Shown here piece by piece: positions 13,401-28,400 of a stretch of 64,000 nt of DNA (its first letter is position 1; every line of letters begins with the position of its first letter). Below the pieces are notes generated by a model. The model was not told the DNA's origin. It ran no database searches and saw only the letters and a program-made list of their open reading frames with translations. Source of the DNA: Diphasiastrum complanatum (taxonomy: Eukaryota; Streptophyta; Lycopodiopsida; Lycopodiales; Lycopodiaceae); assembly GCA_029204225.1 (NCBI GenBank), contig CM055096.1:34549143-34613142 (forward strand), given 5' to 3'. The position numbers and the translations under genes were made by a program.

Positions 13401-16400
13401 AGTTTCCAAGTGCGCCCTGCTCTAGAAAGTTGGTCCGATTGAGGTCAAGCTTGACCCCCTATAGACCCTGCTATACTCTTTGGATGTATGCACGATATAT
13501 GAATCTCTTGATGTACTGATAAGATCATTCTGGGAGGTAGAGATAGAGATGCCAAATGTGCTCAAGAGACGGGAGGTATGGGAATACCATGACAAGTGAT
13601 GTGCTTGACCAAAGATATGTCAAGAGGATGCAAGTGCTTTATAGGGATAACGTCTCCTACTATGGGCATAGTGAATGACTTTGTATGTATATAACCAACT
13701 GGAACATAGCCTCAATTTGCAATTGAGGTATTGCAATGATGTAAAAATGAGGGCTTAGCTAGTATTATAGGTGATAATATGGTGACTAGTAGGGCTGAGA
13801 CACCGGCCCATTCATCTAAGGTAAGCCTTGTTCACCAAGTCTCCGCATTGTACAAAGTCGTAGGGGTAACCAAGGCATCAAATAATCAGCACCTTTCTGG
13901 GGCACCTTGAACATGTTGTTTGAAATAGCAAATTTAATAAAACAAGTATACATATTCTATGTTGAACATGGTTAAAGAGTATACCATATTTTGAAACAAG
14001 TAAAAAATGTCGCTATGTACAAGGTCTAGCAAGCCCTTGGAAGTATGAACTGAGTCTGAAATGAAAGGGCTTCTAACATGCTTGCTGATAATACAGCTTT
14101 CGCATGGAGAAGTTGTCTTGCTGACAGACGACAGATCTTGTACTAGACTCTGAGTTGACATTTGTTGAATACTATTGAAGTTGAGATGGCCAAGTCTGAA
14201 AGGCCAAAGCATATCAGTTGATTCAAGGCCAAAGCATATCAGTTGATTCAAAAGTGCCTGTGTGAAGAGGTTGACTGTTAGAAGAGTAGCAGTGGCTGAG
14301 TATGTACAGATAGCCGCTTCTTCTTCCGAAGGCTAGAACCTTTTGAGATTTGTCAAGAATGGTGCAGCCGTTTGTATCGAATTCGACCCTCCATTGATCT
14401 CTCTCCATTTCCTTGTATTTCTTCAACATGTATTTTGATTATGAATTCTATAATCTTGTGTTAAGTCCTAAATGCATTGTAAGTCTATTATGAATCATGG
14501 TGAAGTTTTATTTTTTGAGCTTAATGATTTGAAATCTTAAGTCATGAGCAATAGGTAGTGTAGACTTTAATTGTTGAATTCAAAGATGTTTTCCCATTCA
14601 AACTAGCTCATGGTCTACCACCTAAAAGGGCTGTTGATCATTCTTTATAGTTAGTGCTCGGAAGTCACCTCATCTTTTGCCAACCATATAGGATGAGCTA
14701 GCAGGAAGAGGACAAAATTGGCCAAGAAATTGACGAATATTCTAGAATGGGTTCTATGTTCAAATTTAGATTTTTGGCATAAAGCTTCTCTCACCTCAGT
14801 ACAATTGAAGATACTTCACATGATCTTAAAGTGTTTTACTGTAGACTAAGATACCATCTAAGAACACTATCACAAACTTTCCTTGATAAACACGAAAGAC
14901 ATCATTCATCATATGTTGGAAAGTTGTTGATGGATTTTTCAATCCAAATGGTAAGACTAGAAACTCATAACGAACATAATGAGTCCTAAAACCAATTTTA
15001 GACACATCGTCACTATGAATTTCATATATGTTGATACCCTATTCTGAGATCGATTATTGTGAAGTATTTTGCTCCACCAAGTCGGATATATTCGTATTGT
15101 TGGACAGGACATTGGTTTGGACGGGGATCTCTTTGTGTCGGCTTGTTACTTTCCTCCAGAGTCTTCATCCTTTGCAGAGGGCACAGGTTCACCATACCTT
15201 GATTTGCCACCTGATGTTATCAGATTTGCAGAGCGAGGGCATATTTTCCTCACTGGGGATTTTAATGCTCGAACCTCCTCACGACAGTCTGAGTTTTATG
15301 ACATCACCGACCAGCTCCGCATTCATGCTCTTGACAGCGATGAGGTGGGAGTTACCAGGGTTTCAAAGGACAGCTTGGGACCTATTACCCCCTATGGTGA
15401 GCATTTATTGCAGTTTGGAGAGGCACATGAGTTAGCCATTTACAATGGCCTAACTTGCTGGCCAGATTCCGGCAGTTATACTTGTCATCCTCACAGTGGG
15501 GGACATAGTGTTGTGGACTATCTCATGGGATCACCATCCTCCATACCTCTCATCTCTGATTTTCACATCTCCCCCACCACTCTCTCTGATCACTCGTTTC
15601 TCTCCTTCGCTATCGGCAGCCTCCCACCCCCTCAGTTATCCTCACGTGCCCTGCTTTCCCGGGCACCTAGGTATACATTCAGCTCTTTATACGCACCGGT
15701 CTATCAGGAAATTCTTACCTCCCTACTCCATACGTTTCCGCACGATAGTACACTCGAGACTCAAGCAGCTTTCCTTAGCACCTTTGTTCATGCTGCTGCT
15801 TCTCTAAGACCCGTAAAGGCAAACACACACGTCCCTCGTCGCTACGCTCTCCACACCCTCCATGGTATGATACCGAGTGTCGCTCTCTTCATCATCTTCT
15901 CACCCATGCCCGCATTCATGAACCTCACCTCCTTCGCTCTGCTCGACGCTCTTACCATCGCACACTCCGTTGGAAAAAGCGTGCTTATGATGACTCTGAA
16001 GCAATACGCCTCGTTGACCTTCTCTTTAGTTCTTCTTCGCGCCTTTTGGCGTGAGTTTATCCCTCGTACTCCACCACCTCTCCTGGAAGACCTTCACATA
16101 TGGACCGACTACGCTACCGGTCTATATACCATACCTACTGACGCACCCATCTCTATCTCCCCATGTCCCTGTGAGTTCACCTTCTTCACGACTGACATGG
16201 TACTTGCGGCCATCAAGAAAATGAAATCCCATAAAGCAAGAAACATTGAAGACCTTGAGTTGAACATCATCCATCCTATCCATAAAAATGGTGATCCCAT
16301 GATTCCTGGCAACTATCGCACTATCATGATCGGGCATGTCCTCACTAAGCTTTATGGTACCATACTCCTGTCTGCAGTAAGCTCAGAGGCGGAATCGAGG

Positions 16401-19400
16401 AGATTACATGCATTGGGACAGGCAGGTTTCCGAGCTCGTTACTCTACCACTGACCATATTTTCACACTTAGAACTTTGATTGAGGAAGCTAAGCACATGA
16501 AAGAAAGGGTTTACTGTTGTTTTGTGGACTTCAAGAAAGCCTTTGATTCTGTACCACGCTCCCTACTCATTCAGAGACTTTGGGCTCTTGGTTTCTCCAC
16601 GGATATTGTTCTGGCAGTGATGGCTCTTTATGAGAAGGTCTTGGGATGCTTCCGACATGGTAGTGGTATCTCTGATCACATTTGGAGCACCATTGGGGTG
16701 AAACAGGGATGCTGTCTTTCACTGGTTCTTTTTGGATTGTACATTGATGAGTTAGAGCGAGCCATCTCACAGTGTGGAGGAGCTGGATGTAGACTTGGTA
16801 CCATCTTGATTGCTATTCTCTTGTATGCGGATGATGTGGTACTAGTGTCCACGACCAGAGAGGGATTCCAGAGGTAGCTAGATTGTTTACAGGGTTTCTG
16901 TACCAGATGGGGATTGGGGGTGAACACTGCGAAGATCAAGGTTATGGTCTTCAACACTTCTCGAGCCTTCATGCACCGCTAGGAGCTCATGCTTGATGGA
17001 TGAGCTTTAGAGGTAGTTTCCTCGTATACATATCTGGGGATACTCTTTTCTGGTCCTACTTTCAGCATGCGACAAGCAGCCACCACTCGACTTGGGAAGG
17101 GGCATTTCTCCCTTGTTCAGCTTGAGCGGTTCTGCTTCAGGAAGTCCATCCGAGATGCTCGCAGTAACTGTAGACTTTTTGACACTATTGTCACTCCCAC
17201 AACTTTGTATGCAGTAGAGACATGGTGTACAGGTCTTCCAACCACCAACAGTCCTTCATGCTGCATCCCGTATTACATCCTTTTATAGCATCAGCAAGAC
17301 ATGATTGGATGATAGTGTCATACCGTATTCATGACAATTAGCAGTATATATGCTCCCACATGTTTCATATATCATTGCATCTTTTTCAGTTTCAGCTTTT
17401 AGTTTCAGTTCATAGCAGTTAGATTTGTATTTCTATTATAGTCTTGGAGACGTTTCATACGCTTCTATGGTTACCACATACTTGACATGTACATTTACTA
17501 GTCTTATATGCCTTTTGGCATGGAAAAGACATTAATAAAGCTTTTTTTTCTTTCTTTTCTGGATTTGTCCTAGGTTTCCTCCTAGAGAAGAATGATGGGA
17601 TCTAGAGCTGTGGTTCTGGGTGACTCTGCTGATCTATCTGACATAAGTCCTGTTGTAGTAGGAACATCTCTCGTACCACAAGTGCGATGCAACATGGATG
17701 CGCGTATGTGATGAGTGAGCGCAGTGTAACCAACATGGATGCTCGTATGTGATGAGTGAGTGCAGTGTAACTGGCATGTCTTGGAATCAGGAATGATATC
17801 TCCTCCTAATCTTGTAGTAGGTAGGGCATCGGAAGATGAAGTGCTCCTCATACTCCACCTCATGTAGAGAACATAATTGAGAGATCCTCGCCTCTCTTGG
17901 AATACTTTGGAACCGTCCGGTCTCAATCCCAAGCAGGTGTGAAGAATATGAACTTGAGCAAGTATGAACCTGAGTCCATGAGATAGTCCAACAACCATGT
18001 ATCCTAGAAAAATAGGTAGTCCTCTCTCCTGACTCTCGTGACTCTCCATAAAAAACAATAAATCTCTGCTAGTGATGAAATCAATCAGATCGCCAGCTAT
18101 GGAAGATGAGTGTATACCATCGCAGTTCCATACTCCAACCCGGAGATGGTGTGGATGGGGCCCCGGGGCACTCCCGAACCCGAGGACCCCAAGTACCTAG
18201 CACTGGCAGCTGCTAGGAGCGCTATCAAGAAAGCGCACTCGTCCATCGCGGTAAATGACTCGTCTGCCAGACTCACGGGCTACCTGAAAGGCCTTACGCC
18301 TCTCCTCCACCTGGATATATGTAAGGTCGTCGTCCATATAGATAGTGGTACCACGTAACTTAGCTCTGCATCGCATAGCATCTCGACGACTCCCTAGAGA
18401 GGTGAAACGGATAATGAGTGTGGTTGCATCTCGAGTGGTCCTCCATGCGGTATCTAGCCCATCTATCCTGTGCCCGAGAGTGGTGTCGAGAAAGCGTTTG
18501 GCTTCAACCAAGGCATCCTGTGTATCCGGAATCCCGCGAACTCTAATGTTATGGGCTTTTTGGTCTCGAGATTTCTCTTCCGATATGGTGGCTGAGATAA
18601 CCGAGGAGATAGGCGCGCTTGGTTTGGTGCCCTTTTTCAAAACGGATGCCCAAGAGAGGGCCTCTTCTTGATGTTTCTCAATCTTGGTTTCTAGCTCCCT
18701 TAGCATATTGGTGGTGGACTCCGAAACTGCAGCTTGCTTGGTTCCAATGGATTGTTCGAGTGATGCAACTTTAGACTGCAACATATTCTTTTCATTGATC
18801 AGAGAGGAAACCGTTCCTTTCAGCTGTGAGATTTCTTGCCACAAAATCTAGAAATCTGCCTTGATTTGGTCAATCTGCCAGGAGGAAAAAAATTCATTGG
18901 ATTTAGAGGGCGTATATGGGATGTTTGTTGTGGGTAGTGGTGCCTTGAGGAAGGAGGAGTTAGCACTGATCGATGTAGGAAGGATGGGCTCAGAGAAAGA
19001 GCCAGCATGGAGTGTAGGAGCAGATTGAACTACCACCGTAGATTCAGCTGCAGGTACATCCGGTACAGAGGGTACAGCTGCAGGTACAGCAGGTACGGCT
19101 GCCACACAGGCAACAGCCGCAGCAAGGTCCGCAGCAGCTGCCACCTCAGCAGGGGACGTGGCAAGGGAGGGCGCCACCTCAGCATGGGAGGGTGCCAAGT
19201 CAGCAGGCAGCACTGCCATATCAGCGCTTAGGGCCGCGCTGGCTGCGGGTAGGGCTGCGCTGGCGGGTAGTAGGGCTGCGTTAGCAGCTGAGGTGCTGGC
19301 AGCAGGGGTTAGGGCTAGGGCTAGGGCATCGCCAGCAGCGGTGGGGGGGGGGGGGACGATGTGGCAGCAGGGGAGCGGTGGATCCTACGGGCTGGATGGG

Positions 19401-19434
19401 CGCGAGGAGGAGCCATGGGTGCGAGGAGAGAGAG

Positions 19435-19476
<42 letters not shown>

Positions 19477-22400
19477 ACCGATACCAGTGATGATGATGAC
19501 GATGATGGTGATAATGATGGTGATGATACACATGCACACGCACTTACACACAGAGATCAGACGGTGCATTAGACAAAGTCATGTTGCGACCCGAGCTATC
19601 CGACCTACCATGGGGAACATAATTCATCTTCCCAACAGGTGTAGTTTCTTGCTTTACACTTTCTTTTATTTTAGATATCTATTTTAATATTTGGCAACCA
19701 TCCCAATAGACAAAGATTAAGTTTTAACTGAAGCCAAAAGAAATAAGCAATAATGAAGATTGTTATACTCCTGTGTCATGTACAAGGTGTCTTTTCACTT
19801 CCAGTTTTCTTTTTTATTTCCTCCAAGTATGTTCCCAGAGTACCAAAAATATCACAATATTGCATGAAGAACACATGAAAATTGCCAGAAATATCAACAA
19901 GTTGATGATTCTCTAACCATGAAAAGTGATTAGCCCTAGCGGTTCTTTACAATGCCCTCCTATGATGTAACATTGTGTCAAGGCTGCTCTCCTATGAACC
20001 ACTAAAATCTCAGGAAAGCATTTGTAGTGAGTAGCAGGAGGGATGCCTGGATTGGAGAGTAGCCTTAATCATTCCAAAACTATCAATGAATGAACAGCTC
20101 TTTCCATAAATCAGTAGAACTTGCACTTTGACAAACTATGAAAGCTCTATAATTCATAACACTAAGAGTATAATTCTAGAGCTACCCAGGAAACAAGCAT
20201 CAACAGATAAAAGACTGTACCTGTGATTTATAAATCTTGCAATATTTCCATAGTGTGTGCTATCAAGACAAAGAGGTTCTCCATTCTTCAAAACATGGTC
20301 AGAGCACAAGTCAGCATCCAGAAGTAATGGAAATGGTTGTTTCAAGTATCCACTTTTGGACATTTTCCTGCCTTCCAATTCCTCGTGTGTCAGAATTTCA
20401 CCAACATACTCACATACAAACGCACCAGCAGGAAGGTTCTCCAGGGTCCGAACACCCCAGCCCTTCCCATGAGGAGCCCAAAATACCTGCAACCAGTAGA
20501 ATAGCAAAATGATACACAGTTAAAACTGTGTAGCTCATAAGTGTTTGTACAGTGTAAAAATTTAAAGAACAGCAGTTGCTTGAGTCAAAAAGACAGAAAA
20601 TGAATATCTTTCAAAATGTTGCTCTAACATGCACGAAGTTTTCCTTATAGACTACTTTCAACAAATATGACCACAGTCTTACAACATCGATACAAATTAC
20701 TGAAGAGGGCGAAGCTTTTTTTGTACCTCTCTGATGTATAGCAGCAAGATAACAGTAGGTTCTTTGAAAGAAATATAATAGTGTATCCCAAATAAAATGC
20801 CAACTATCTAACAATCACTCTCCTCATTCGAGGATGTTGGAAACCGGTCTTGTATAAGGAAAATGCTGAAATGCGATGCTAAAAAATAAATACAAAATGA
20901 AGATGCGGATGCCACAAACAAGAACATACAATGCGGCAACGTGCGGATGCTGATTCTGAAAAAGTGAAAATATCAAAGGATAATTGCTGATGACAATTTG
21001 AATATAAAAAGCTTCTTAAGGATACTCTTCCAAGCTATGCAAGATACCAAGAGATAAGAATGTCGTATGAATACATCTATTAAACAGCCATGCCCAACCA
21101 ATGTCATACCAAATCTGCCAAAGAATCCGACTGTGTTGGACAAAACATATAGGCCAAAAGCTAGTTGAACTAGACCACGAACACCATACAAAAAAGCACC
21201 AGTAAGCTCCTCACTCCTGAGTAATGTAATAACAAAGCTGCAAAAGGAAGTGTGCAACAAACATCATGGTAACATTGAAGAAATCCCAAAATCATCTTCA
21301 ACTCTCTCTCCCTTACCCTCTTTGGTCTATACATCGATGAGTTGGAGTCCATTACATCTTAGGATGGTGATGAGGACAGCTGGGTGACACACTCCATTTT
21401 ACTTTACACAGATGATATAATGCCAGTTTCCCCTTCGAGAAGACACTAGATACATTACTTTCTTCATGTAGATCCTGGGGCCTAGAGTCCAACATCAAGA
21501 AGACCTAGATCATGGTCTTCAATACTTCTAGATCATTTATATACAAGCAATTATTTGTAGTACAGGACCAGCCACTGGAAATTGTTTCCTCATCTACATA
21601 CCTAGGAGTCCTCTTCACACGTCCCATTTTTAGCATGAGACCAAGGGGCAGCCTAAGGGGAGGGAAGAGCTCCTTGGTCAACATGGAGAGATCATGTTTC
21701 TACGGACACATTAGGGATGCTGAAGGTAATGGTGGGTGGGTGCATTTTGGAAGATTTGTGATGGAAATGCCAAGTGTGTCCAAAGATGGGTTGCTTGAGA
21801 GTATCAAGAGAACTCGGACCCCTTATTGTGTAGCTGCATCGAAGATGTGAGTGCCATATATGAGTATCTGTCACCTGGTAGCGCCAAGACTCTCTTATAC
21901 ACTATAAGCTGGCAGATGGCATCAACCTAAATGGGAGAGATCACTATCTCGGCTTGAATGATCTAATTTGGAATTGAAGGCTTGGCGTGTATCATGTGTG
22001 AAAGCATAATGATCTATAACCAGGATATGTTGGCCATCCAGAGGAAGTGAGATCTATGCACCAAGCCTTTGTTGCTGTGTATAATGCCATAGGGGTAACT
22101 AGAGTATTGAAAATACGACACTTACTAGGAGCATCACGAATATACCTCCCTAGAAAAAACTCTCCCCTAATTGGACAAGGGAGACATGTTTTTTCGTAAA
22201 CATGAACTTCTATTTTTGCATAAAGGCCTTGGAGTGTTGAAGACCATAACCTTGGTCTTGAAGATGTTCACTCCAATCCCAAACTACCATCCTGGCCAAT
22301 AACTTGCTCTAGCTCATCCATGTATAATCCAAATAGTGCGGGTGAGAGAGCATGTTCGTTTCACGTGGAGGAAATCCAATATTGACTGCTATGTGAAGCA

Positions 22401-25400
22401 ATCCGGCAAGAGTGGGTGAGAGTATGTTTGAGATGAGGTGAATGTCTCTGTGCATGAACGTGTTCATGGTGGTGGTGTTGGAAGGCCGTGTCATATCAAG
22501 GTCGTTTTATGGGTCCAGGCGAGGTCGAATTGTGGCGATGGTGGTAAACAGGGAAAGCTAAGGAAGCGTTTGAATGGAAGGCAGCCATGAGGAAGGTGGC
22601 TTGTGTGAAAATGAGATGCTCTTTAGCAACCAACGTATCTTGTCCTTGTGAGCTGTCCCACTATATCTACCCGTCTCGATTTGAACATGATGTGAGGATG
22701 TCCTCAATTGTCCTAGTATGAATCTTAAGAGTATGTCATATTTGTAGGTCAAGGTATGGAGCCCATGTCAGAACCCATATGTGATCATCTATAAAAAGTG
22801 TCTCATTTGACTCTCTGAAGATATGTGAGCACACGGAAAATAGCCTCAGCTTGAATGGAATGTACTACAAATTCTGCTAGAATAATTTAATGTGAAAGTG
22901 AGGTTTTGCCACGAATTAAACGTGACAACATATTGATATGGAGGGAAGAGAGGCTAGCCTAATCGGAACGCGTGATCCCTATCCACCAAATCTTGCGGCA
23001 TACATGGTAGTCGGTGCGACTAGAGTGTCAATAAGATGACACAATCTTGTCCTCAAAATGTAAAGTTAAAGAGGTTTTTCTTTAGACTAACTTCCTATTC
23101 CCAAGAAAGTCATCCTCAGAGCATCCTTTCTGTCACAAGCCAGTCTCTCCAAGCTCGTGAATCCTAGAAGCCGGTGTGTAGAATGAACCTCCCAACCATA
23201 GACACCCCCTCCTTGAGTCCTTCTACCTGCTATTCCTGTCAACTGGCACATGGCATCCACCTGTGGGTGATCAATCCACTTGGCATGCCTGGCCCCTGTG
23301 ACCTGTGAATACTGAGTGACTCATAGGGTACCACACCCGTGCCCCGCCAAAGACCTGTGACCCGCTTGGTCACCCCGACTACTTGCCGGCTAGCATCTCG
23401 TCACTGACGGCTAGGGTCCCGACGGTCAAGACACACCGCATCTCTAACAACTTGTCAGGCGACCACACCGGGTCACTGCTCGTGACGCACCGGTCCCAAC
23501 TTGGGACAGATGTCCTCCTCGGTCACCGGCCCTTGCCAATACTTGGCCTCAGGCCCTTTGGTAACCGGTCGTGCCGAGGTCATGATAGAGTCGTAACTGG
23601 ACTCTAACAATCCTTCCCTCCTCGTAACTGGACTCTTAACACTTTCCATCGAACCAAGCACTCTATGATCATACGATTTCTCAATCGTATTTTTTGAGTA
23701 TCAACAATTTTTCGAGTTCTAAAAGAACTCTTCCAAATATGTCCTCTAGTCATCCCAGTTTATGGCCCTCGCCAATACCATGGGCCTCGGCCCCTAGTAA
23801 CTAGTTGTGCCGGGAATACGTTAAGAGCCCAACTGGCGTCTAACACCTATGACGTTAGTTTTGCCTGTCATTGTCTGTACGACATCAAATAATGATAAAA
23901 AGTAGTGGCTGCAATTTTCCAATGTACTAAACCATGCTGAGGTGTTAATGAGTGGTGACGAAACATGAATCAAAATATCTGCGAATCGCTAATAATAATA
24001 AAAAATTAAAAGAGATCCCAACAAAAATCTCAAGAATAGACGGAAGAGATGAGTTTGGCAACATGATTTCCCCAAGGGCTCTAACTTCTAAGGCTCAAAA
24101 TTACAAACCCATACCAAATTCAGTGCCGTACAACTAGTCACAATTAGGCACCCAGTATTGGATCAATTCCTGGAAAGAAGAGAACTTGTGTTCTGACAGA
24201 AAAACAATGATGTGCTGAAAGTAGAATATTCATAATCCAAACCTCCATGCACTCACATAGAAATTGGAACATAGATCCCTTAGTGCCCTTTCGTAGGAAG
24301 CTTAAAAATGGAATTGGTACACAAAAAGATTGTGGATTATTGCTTTATCAACCAAAAATGACTGGCTGGATCCAAATGAAAAACAGATTGTTGAGGATCT
24401 TCCTTAGTACACTATATGTAAGATGGTCAAATTACAAAACACAGAAAGAATTGTGAGAATGGAGCCTCCTTGTCGGTGATTGAAGTTCCATGTATGAGGG
24501 GTTTCTTAATGATTTGTGAAACTTCGTGATTCTTCAGCACCAGCCAAATCTAGCTTTCTTGAAATAGGCTATCTCTTTACCAAAAAAATACTGCATGCAA
24601 TTCACAATGGAAAGTTGTCTTTATTATTTTGACATATTTTCACGGTTTTTTCAATGCATAGAGTATCCTCCTGCACTTTTGCTGAACATCCATTGACTCA
24701 GGACTTAAAAAAAATTTCAGCTAATTAATGTGAAAACATACCGATTTTACTTTGAACAGATCAAGCTAGTCCCACCTACTAACCTCAATGCTTCATGTGG
24801 CTATGATTGATACACAGTAGGACATTAAGCTACCTCTGGCCATCCATAGTGGATTACGCTGATGAGACCAATGTTTTAGATATACTGATTCCTCCCCGCT
24901 AGCATCTCAAGCATATGCCAGACGTATGGAATGGATATTCATATATTCAAACGTTTAACTTCAAAGGAATCACCATATCACACTTGCAGAATCAACATCC
25001 ATAAAAAACTTATCCTGAAATAGGCTTACTTAGAAAAGAAAGCTCTGCAGCACTCACCTCTAGCCTGCGACTGATGCCTCTTTGAACAACTCGATTGCCA
25101 CACCTTTTATCACAGCCACATTTCCTCCAACATTCCTTGACAAATTTTCTCAGCAGATGACCTTTGCAAGATTCTATTTTCCTAACATACTTCAAACGCT
25201 CAATTGGGCAAGAAGACATGGAGGGACAATAATAGTCTCTCGGATATACATCCCACCTTATCTTTTCCTTGATTGCCTTTCTGAGAAACCAATCATGTAA
25301 GCACCCATCAGCATTGTAAGCATACTCACCACCAGTTTCTTTGGAGCAAGCACATGCTATGGGTGAGTTAAGACAATCTCCAAAGCATGAAGAACAGCAC

Positions 25401-28400
25401 TCATCCTCAGGAACTTTTGCAAGAGAAAAAGTAACTGGTGCATTCTGATAGATAACGCATTTTGATGTGTAGTAAAATTCAGGGGATAAATTCCCAACCA
25501 CGTCTCCTGCCAATGGAATCGGAATGTTTTCTTCACCTCTCGATATATCCAATGGATTATGTCTTGATGTTGATTCCACATCAAGATCAAACGAAATACC
25601 CTTTTTCTTTGGTACCCACAAATGGTCTTGTTTCACCCGTACTCCATTTAAGCAATCCAATTCACAGATAGACAAGGTATCTTGCTGAGCAGTACCATCT
25701 GCAACAAGTCCACCTTTTACTCCATCTGTTATAGGATCAACTGATGGAAGACTAAGATTCTTGCTCTCTGTTGCACAGCTTGCTTCTCGTCGATCAAATA
25801 CTTGACAAGATCTCTCGCCCTGATACTCAATCTTTAGGTTGATTTGCTTTAACTCTCTTTCATGGGAAAACTCTTTGTCTTTACTAATTCTCAGTTTGTT
25901 TTCTGCCACAGTAGAGCACTCTTTAGAAACTGCAAGCTTGTCAGTGTTTGAAAGACCAGCTGTGTCAGATTCAGAGGTATCACTTGAACTGGAATAATTT
26001 TCCATAATTAGATTCAGAGCTGCAGGATTTTCTTCCACTGAAGTTGAGCCATTTTCTTTTGCAAGACAAGGGTCCAATGAGGTAGCACATAACTGAGGCT
26101 TAGAATTGTTTTCGATAAAGGGGGACAGATTTTCAGGTTTTCCTCTTTTGTGTTGTGAGAAACACTTCTGTTTGTCTCTTAAAAGATTCCAGCCTGAGAT
26201 TGTCAAAGACATTCAGAAGTATAAATGGGAAGCAAACAGAATAATTGATAAAGGGAAAGTTGTAAATTTTCATAATGAATAAACTATTAACTTGTACATG
26301 TGTACTAACACTTGAAATGGTCAGAGAAGGCTACTTAATATCATTTTATTAAGAAACGAGAATGAAAAGCAACCAGCAATTTGAAGTTTGAACATAGCAT
26401 TTATATGAATTTGGCGTGGAGCGATCAGAACGCTACAACAAGGCTTGGATAAAAATCTCAGGATGGCATATCCTAGTAATTTGCTAGATAAAAGCATAGA
26501 ATCAATGAACCGTGGGCGGTTCACCACGGTTCTGAAAACCGTACAGTGAACCGTATGGTTCTCAATTTTTTTTTGCCAGAACCGTGGTGAACCGCGTGTA
26601 GTTATTGATTAATTATTTTTTATATATTATTGTGTGGAAAGTCAGCGGGAATCAGCCGAATCTGATGGAATCTGATGGAGTCTGGTGACCCCCGATGGAA
26701 TGCAGCGGAATCCTTCAGCGGAAAGTCAGCGGGCGGATCCTTCTCGAATCTGCATGACATGATCGTAGCCAAAGCAGCAGGATCGTCCGTCTGTGAAATT
26801 AATTAATTGATTATTTATTTATTTATTTAGATGAACCATACCACGGTTCAAGGAACCGTGGTACGGTTCCTTCCACGGTTCCCAGGACCCACGGTTCTGG
26901 GAACCGTGGGTTCTATGGATAAAAGTAATATCCAAAATCAGAAATCAAAGTGAAATACAAGAGAAAAAAAGTAAGACATCACTCTCACTCCCAGCTGATG
27001 CTAAGAAGAAAAAATATCAGACTAACACTAGTACATCAAATCACCAAAAATATTCTCCAGTCAACATTCCTTATATATCACTCAAGCTTATAGATTGTGA
27101 ACCAAGCTTTGAAAATTACTGCAATGGCAGGGAAAAACTAGCGAGCAATCCCAGAAACCTGCAAAAATGAGAAGAGGACTCTTTTTTCATGTCACGCAGT
27201 AGTTCGATCCCATGAGAGTATCCTTCCCCGTTTGCATGGCTTCCCATTTCACCAATCAATTGAGATTCAAAGTTCAAACCACGATTCTGATTAGAACCAG
27301 TTCATTCAATTTGAATTGGATTCAGGATTTAGGCCGATGCATAAATAATCAATGCCTATATCAACCAGAATCCCATTCTATCTCATTCTAAATCAAAGAT
27401 GCAGGCCGCGTTCCGGAACGCAATCCGGAACGCGTTCCGGATCGCGATCTGGGATTTCCCATTAGGGGTTCCCGGAGTGCAAATTTTTTTTGTTTTTTGT
27501 TTTTCAAACCTGCCAATATGGGGTATCATGTGAAAGGATTTCAAAAGAGCGATTCTATTGCTTGGTTTCAGATAATTAACCCCCAATATCTGCTAGTCAC
27601 CTCAATCAGATACTGAAGCAAAATTGTTTTTGCAGATACAGATTTGCAGATATAACATTGGCTAATCATTTCATTTGTATTTGCTTCAGTATTTTTGCTG
27701 CTATTCATTGGTCATTTGGATTGCAACTAGTTGTGGATCCCTCCACAATGAGAAAAAAATTTGCAAATTTTTTTGTGATCCGGGACAGAGTTTCTGGTCC
27801 CGGATCGCTGGCGATCCGGATCATTTTTGCAGCGGATCGCGATCCGCTGCAACTGAGTTCTAAATGACTGAAATTTACTATGAATTAGAAAGACTTTGTA
27901 AAATATAAAGTGCTTGATCTATTTACAATCAATCGGCTTGTAACTAGCAATAAAAATTGTACTTTTCAAAACCTTAAATCTCATTCCCCGATTCTTTCCA
28001 GGCAGACTGAACCCTGACCCTCTTTCTCTTGGTTAAGATTTTCACTATCTGTGAATTTTGTCATAACTAAAGCTAGAAATCAAGATTTGTCATTACTTCT
28101 TGTATACTAACCTAAATGACCTTCCCTCTGGATCAAATTAAAGCTAAGACAATGCTCTAAAATATTAAGTAAAGAAATTAAAAACGAAAACTCAAATCAA
28201 ATCTGAAAAATTCAAACCAAGTGAAAGCCAAATTGATTGCAATAACTTTTGCATCTCATCCAAATTGCTTGCAAATTGGTGCAAATAAAACCTAAAACAA
28301 ATATCTGTAAGTCTATGGAATCAGACTAGAAATTAAAAACGAAATCAAATGACAAAAATTGGTCTGAGCAGACCTGAAATTTAAAAGTTAGAAACTAACA

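Noticed and set aside
15069-16877. Long 602-codon frame as a host gene
   Set aside because: GDFNA, SDH, FVDFKKAFD and YADD motifs identify LINE ORF2; the start is arbitrary and the frame lacks the true N-terminus.
17582-18058. 158-codon frame on the - strand as a gene
   Set aside because: It joins the endonuclease start and an out-of-frame copy of the LINE C-terminal region; the proper frame gives HEVEYEEHFIFRCP.
15040-19225. Twin-priming inversion of a single LINE
   Set aside because: Twin priming leaves the inverted 5' part upstream of the 3' part with the tail at the outer edge. Here the tail is at the inner junction.
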